Part shown: one piece after another, positions 63,040 to 64,000 of the stretch
Layout of the letters: every line of letters starts with the position of its first letter
Position numbering within the stretch: the first letter of the stretch is position 1
Source of the DNA: Serratia sp. DD3
GTDB lineage: Bacteria; Pseudomonadota; Gammaproteobacteria; Enterobacterales; Enterobacteriaceae
DNA length: 64,000 nt
Assembly: GCF_000496755.2 (NCBI RefSeq)
Contig: NZ_AYKS02000047.1
Location: 62,001-126,000 of the forward strand
Direction of reading: 5' to 3'
Notes under the pieces: generated by a model
The model's input: the letters and a program-made list of their open reading frames with translations, nothing else
The model's database searches: none
What the model was told of the DNA's origin: nothing
Position numbers and translations under genes: made by a program

Positions 63040-64000
63040 TTACGGCGCAGGGATGGTAAAGCGGCGATGGATCTCTTCCAGTGCCTGCAAGACTTCGTCA
63101 TTGAGCACCAGATCAAAACTGCCAATATTGGTTTTCAACTGTTCGAGTGAGGTTGCCCCCAATAAGGTGCTGGCGACAAAAGGCTGTTGCCGCACAAAGG
63201 CCAAAGCCATTTGTGATGGGTCTAACCCCTGTTTTTTTGCCAGGGCGACATATTCGGCGACGGCCAATTGACTCTGTGGTGAAGTGTAGCGGGTAAAGCG
63301 GCTGAACAAGGTGTTGCGTGCGCCCGCTGGCTTTGCCCCGTTGAGATATTTGCCGGAAAGCGTACCAAAGGCCAAACTGGAATAGGCCAGGAGCTCCACG
63401 CCTTCGTGCCGGCTGATTTCTGCCAGACCAATTTCAAAACTGCGGTTCAGCAGACTATAGGGATTTTGGATTGAGACTATCCGTGGCAAATCATGCTTTT
63501 CTGCTAACTGCAGATAACGCATCACACCCCATGGTGTTTCGTTAGAGACACCGATATAGCGTATTTTACCGGCACGGACTTGCTCGTTCAGTGCTTCCAG
63601 GGTTTCCAACAGCGAAACAGCAACTTTCTCGTCGGTATATTGATAGTTCAGTTTGCCAAAACAATTGGTGGTACGTTGTGGCCAATGTAACTGATAGAGA
63701 TCGAGATAATCGGTGTTGAGCCTTTTCAGGCTGGCATCCAGTGCGATACGGATATTCTTGCGATCTAACGCCTGCTCAGGGCGGATGCTATTGTCATTAC
63801 CTCTTATCGGGCCACTTATTTTGCTGGCCAGCACAATTTTATCGCGACTGCCGCGCGCTTTGATCCAATTGCCAATATATTGCTCTGTCAGCCCTTGGGT
63901 AGCCGGGCGAGGGGGCACTGGGTACATTTCAGCGGTATCGATCAGGTTGATGCCAGCGGCTAATGCGTAATCCAGTTGGGCGTGGGCATCAGCTTCGCTA
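63040..64000 (-). CDS. tas: Aldo/keto reductase Tas (5' end outside window)
   Basis: About 320 residues of an NADPH-dependent aldo/keto reductase, open to the right edge (SEADAHAQLDYALAAGINLI). The family pattern of D, Y, K and H is present: LIDTAEMYPVPPRP, then IVLASKISGP, YLDLYQLHWPQR, and IGVSNETPWGV. The end reads LLGATSLEQLKTNIGS. It matches E. coli Tas over the whole visible part; that protein can replace tyrosine-auxotrophy functions in starved cells but its substrate is unclear. Its initiation codon lies beyond base 64000. Confidence 0.94.
   Translation of the reverse strand, partial: SEADAHAQLDYALAAGINLIDTAEMYPVPPRPATQGLTEQYIGNWIKARGSRDKIVLASKISGPIRGNDNSIRPEQALDRKNIRIALDASLKRLNTDYLDLYQLHWPQRTTNCFGKLNYQYTDEKVAVSLLETLEALNEQVRAGKIRYIGVSNETPWGVMRYLQLAEKHDLPRIVSIQNPYSLLNRSFEIGLAEISRHEGVELLAYSSLAFGTLSGKYLNGAKPAGARNTLFSRFTRYTSPQSQLAVAEYVALAKKQGLDPSQMALAFVRQQPFVASTLLGATSLEQLKTNIGSFDLVLNDEVLQALEEIHRRFTIPAP

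Overview
The window reads as the chromosome of a gammaproteobacterium of the order Enterobacterales, most probably Yersinia. The right-hand block carries the enteric order lysR/lysA - galR - omrA - aas - lplT - tas, and the left edge carries lysS followed by a glycine tRNA. Repeats of the 'caagctgcagcggtgttggctgc' type, common between Yersinia genes, lie between genes, and base composition is mid-range. The genus is inference from synteny; I could not run a search.

Layout. (1) 1-820: 3' end of lysS and tRNA-Gly(CCC). (2) 820-4150: a small worn defence region next to the tRNA. It holds a beta-class DNA methyltransferase with an altered catalytic motif, a zinc-ribbon partner, a 5'-truncated Shedu-type (DUF4263) nuclease, the tail of an IS256-family transposase and a stand-alone PD-(D/E)XK nuclease. 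(3) 4214-24971, all on the minus strand: part of a type VI secretion system (T6SS). It has tssL, vgrG, a DUF4123 adaptor, a VasX-like effector, a family of candidate immunity proteins (three intact, one broken), a displaced effector C-terminus, PAAR, a membrane protein of unknown function, tssM, tssF, tssG and tssJ. The sheath, baseplate and ATPase genes (tssA, B, C, E, H, K and hcp) are not here, so the apparatus must be completed elsewhere or is incomplete. (4) 25382-28617: an orphan VapB-type antitoxin, a secreted WG-repeat protein and a thiamine-binding-family protein. (5) 28801-41871: a myo-inositol catabolism region (iolE, iolC-DUF2090 fusion, iolD, iolB, RpiR-type regulator, Na+/solute symporter, iolG). 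A cNMP/CBS/DUF294 protein and an exonuclease sit inside it. iolA is absent. (6) 42825-45587: an autotransporter with a long Pro-Val-Asp linker. (7) 45709-55400: an RND efflux pair, a YddA-type ABC exporter, a periplasmic metallo-beta-lactamase-fold protein with a divergent LysR-type regulator, and lysR. (8) 55622-64000: lysA, two LacI-type regulators (the second is galR), the small RNA OmrA, aas-lplT, and tas running off the right edge.

How the genes work together. In the T6SS block VgrG and PAAR form the spike, the DUF4123 protein loads the VasX-like effector, and the membrane proteins just downstream are the best immunity candidates. TssJ, TssL and TssM form the membrane complex; TssF and TssG belong to the baseplate. 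In the inositol block the symporter probably imports the substrate, and IolG, E, D, B and C carry it to the late intermediates. TGAAA/TTTCA palindromes recur in front of each iol unit and are the likely operators of the RpiR-type regulator.

Most noteworthy: the chimeric effector/immunity array at 12594-17903, the decayed methyltransferase/Shedu locus beside the tRNA, shared iol operators, a single-copy OmrA gene with an OmpR-like box, and short tandem repeats in front of two genes.
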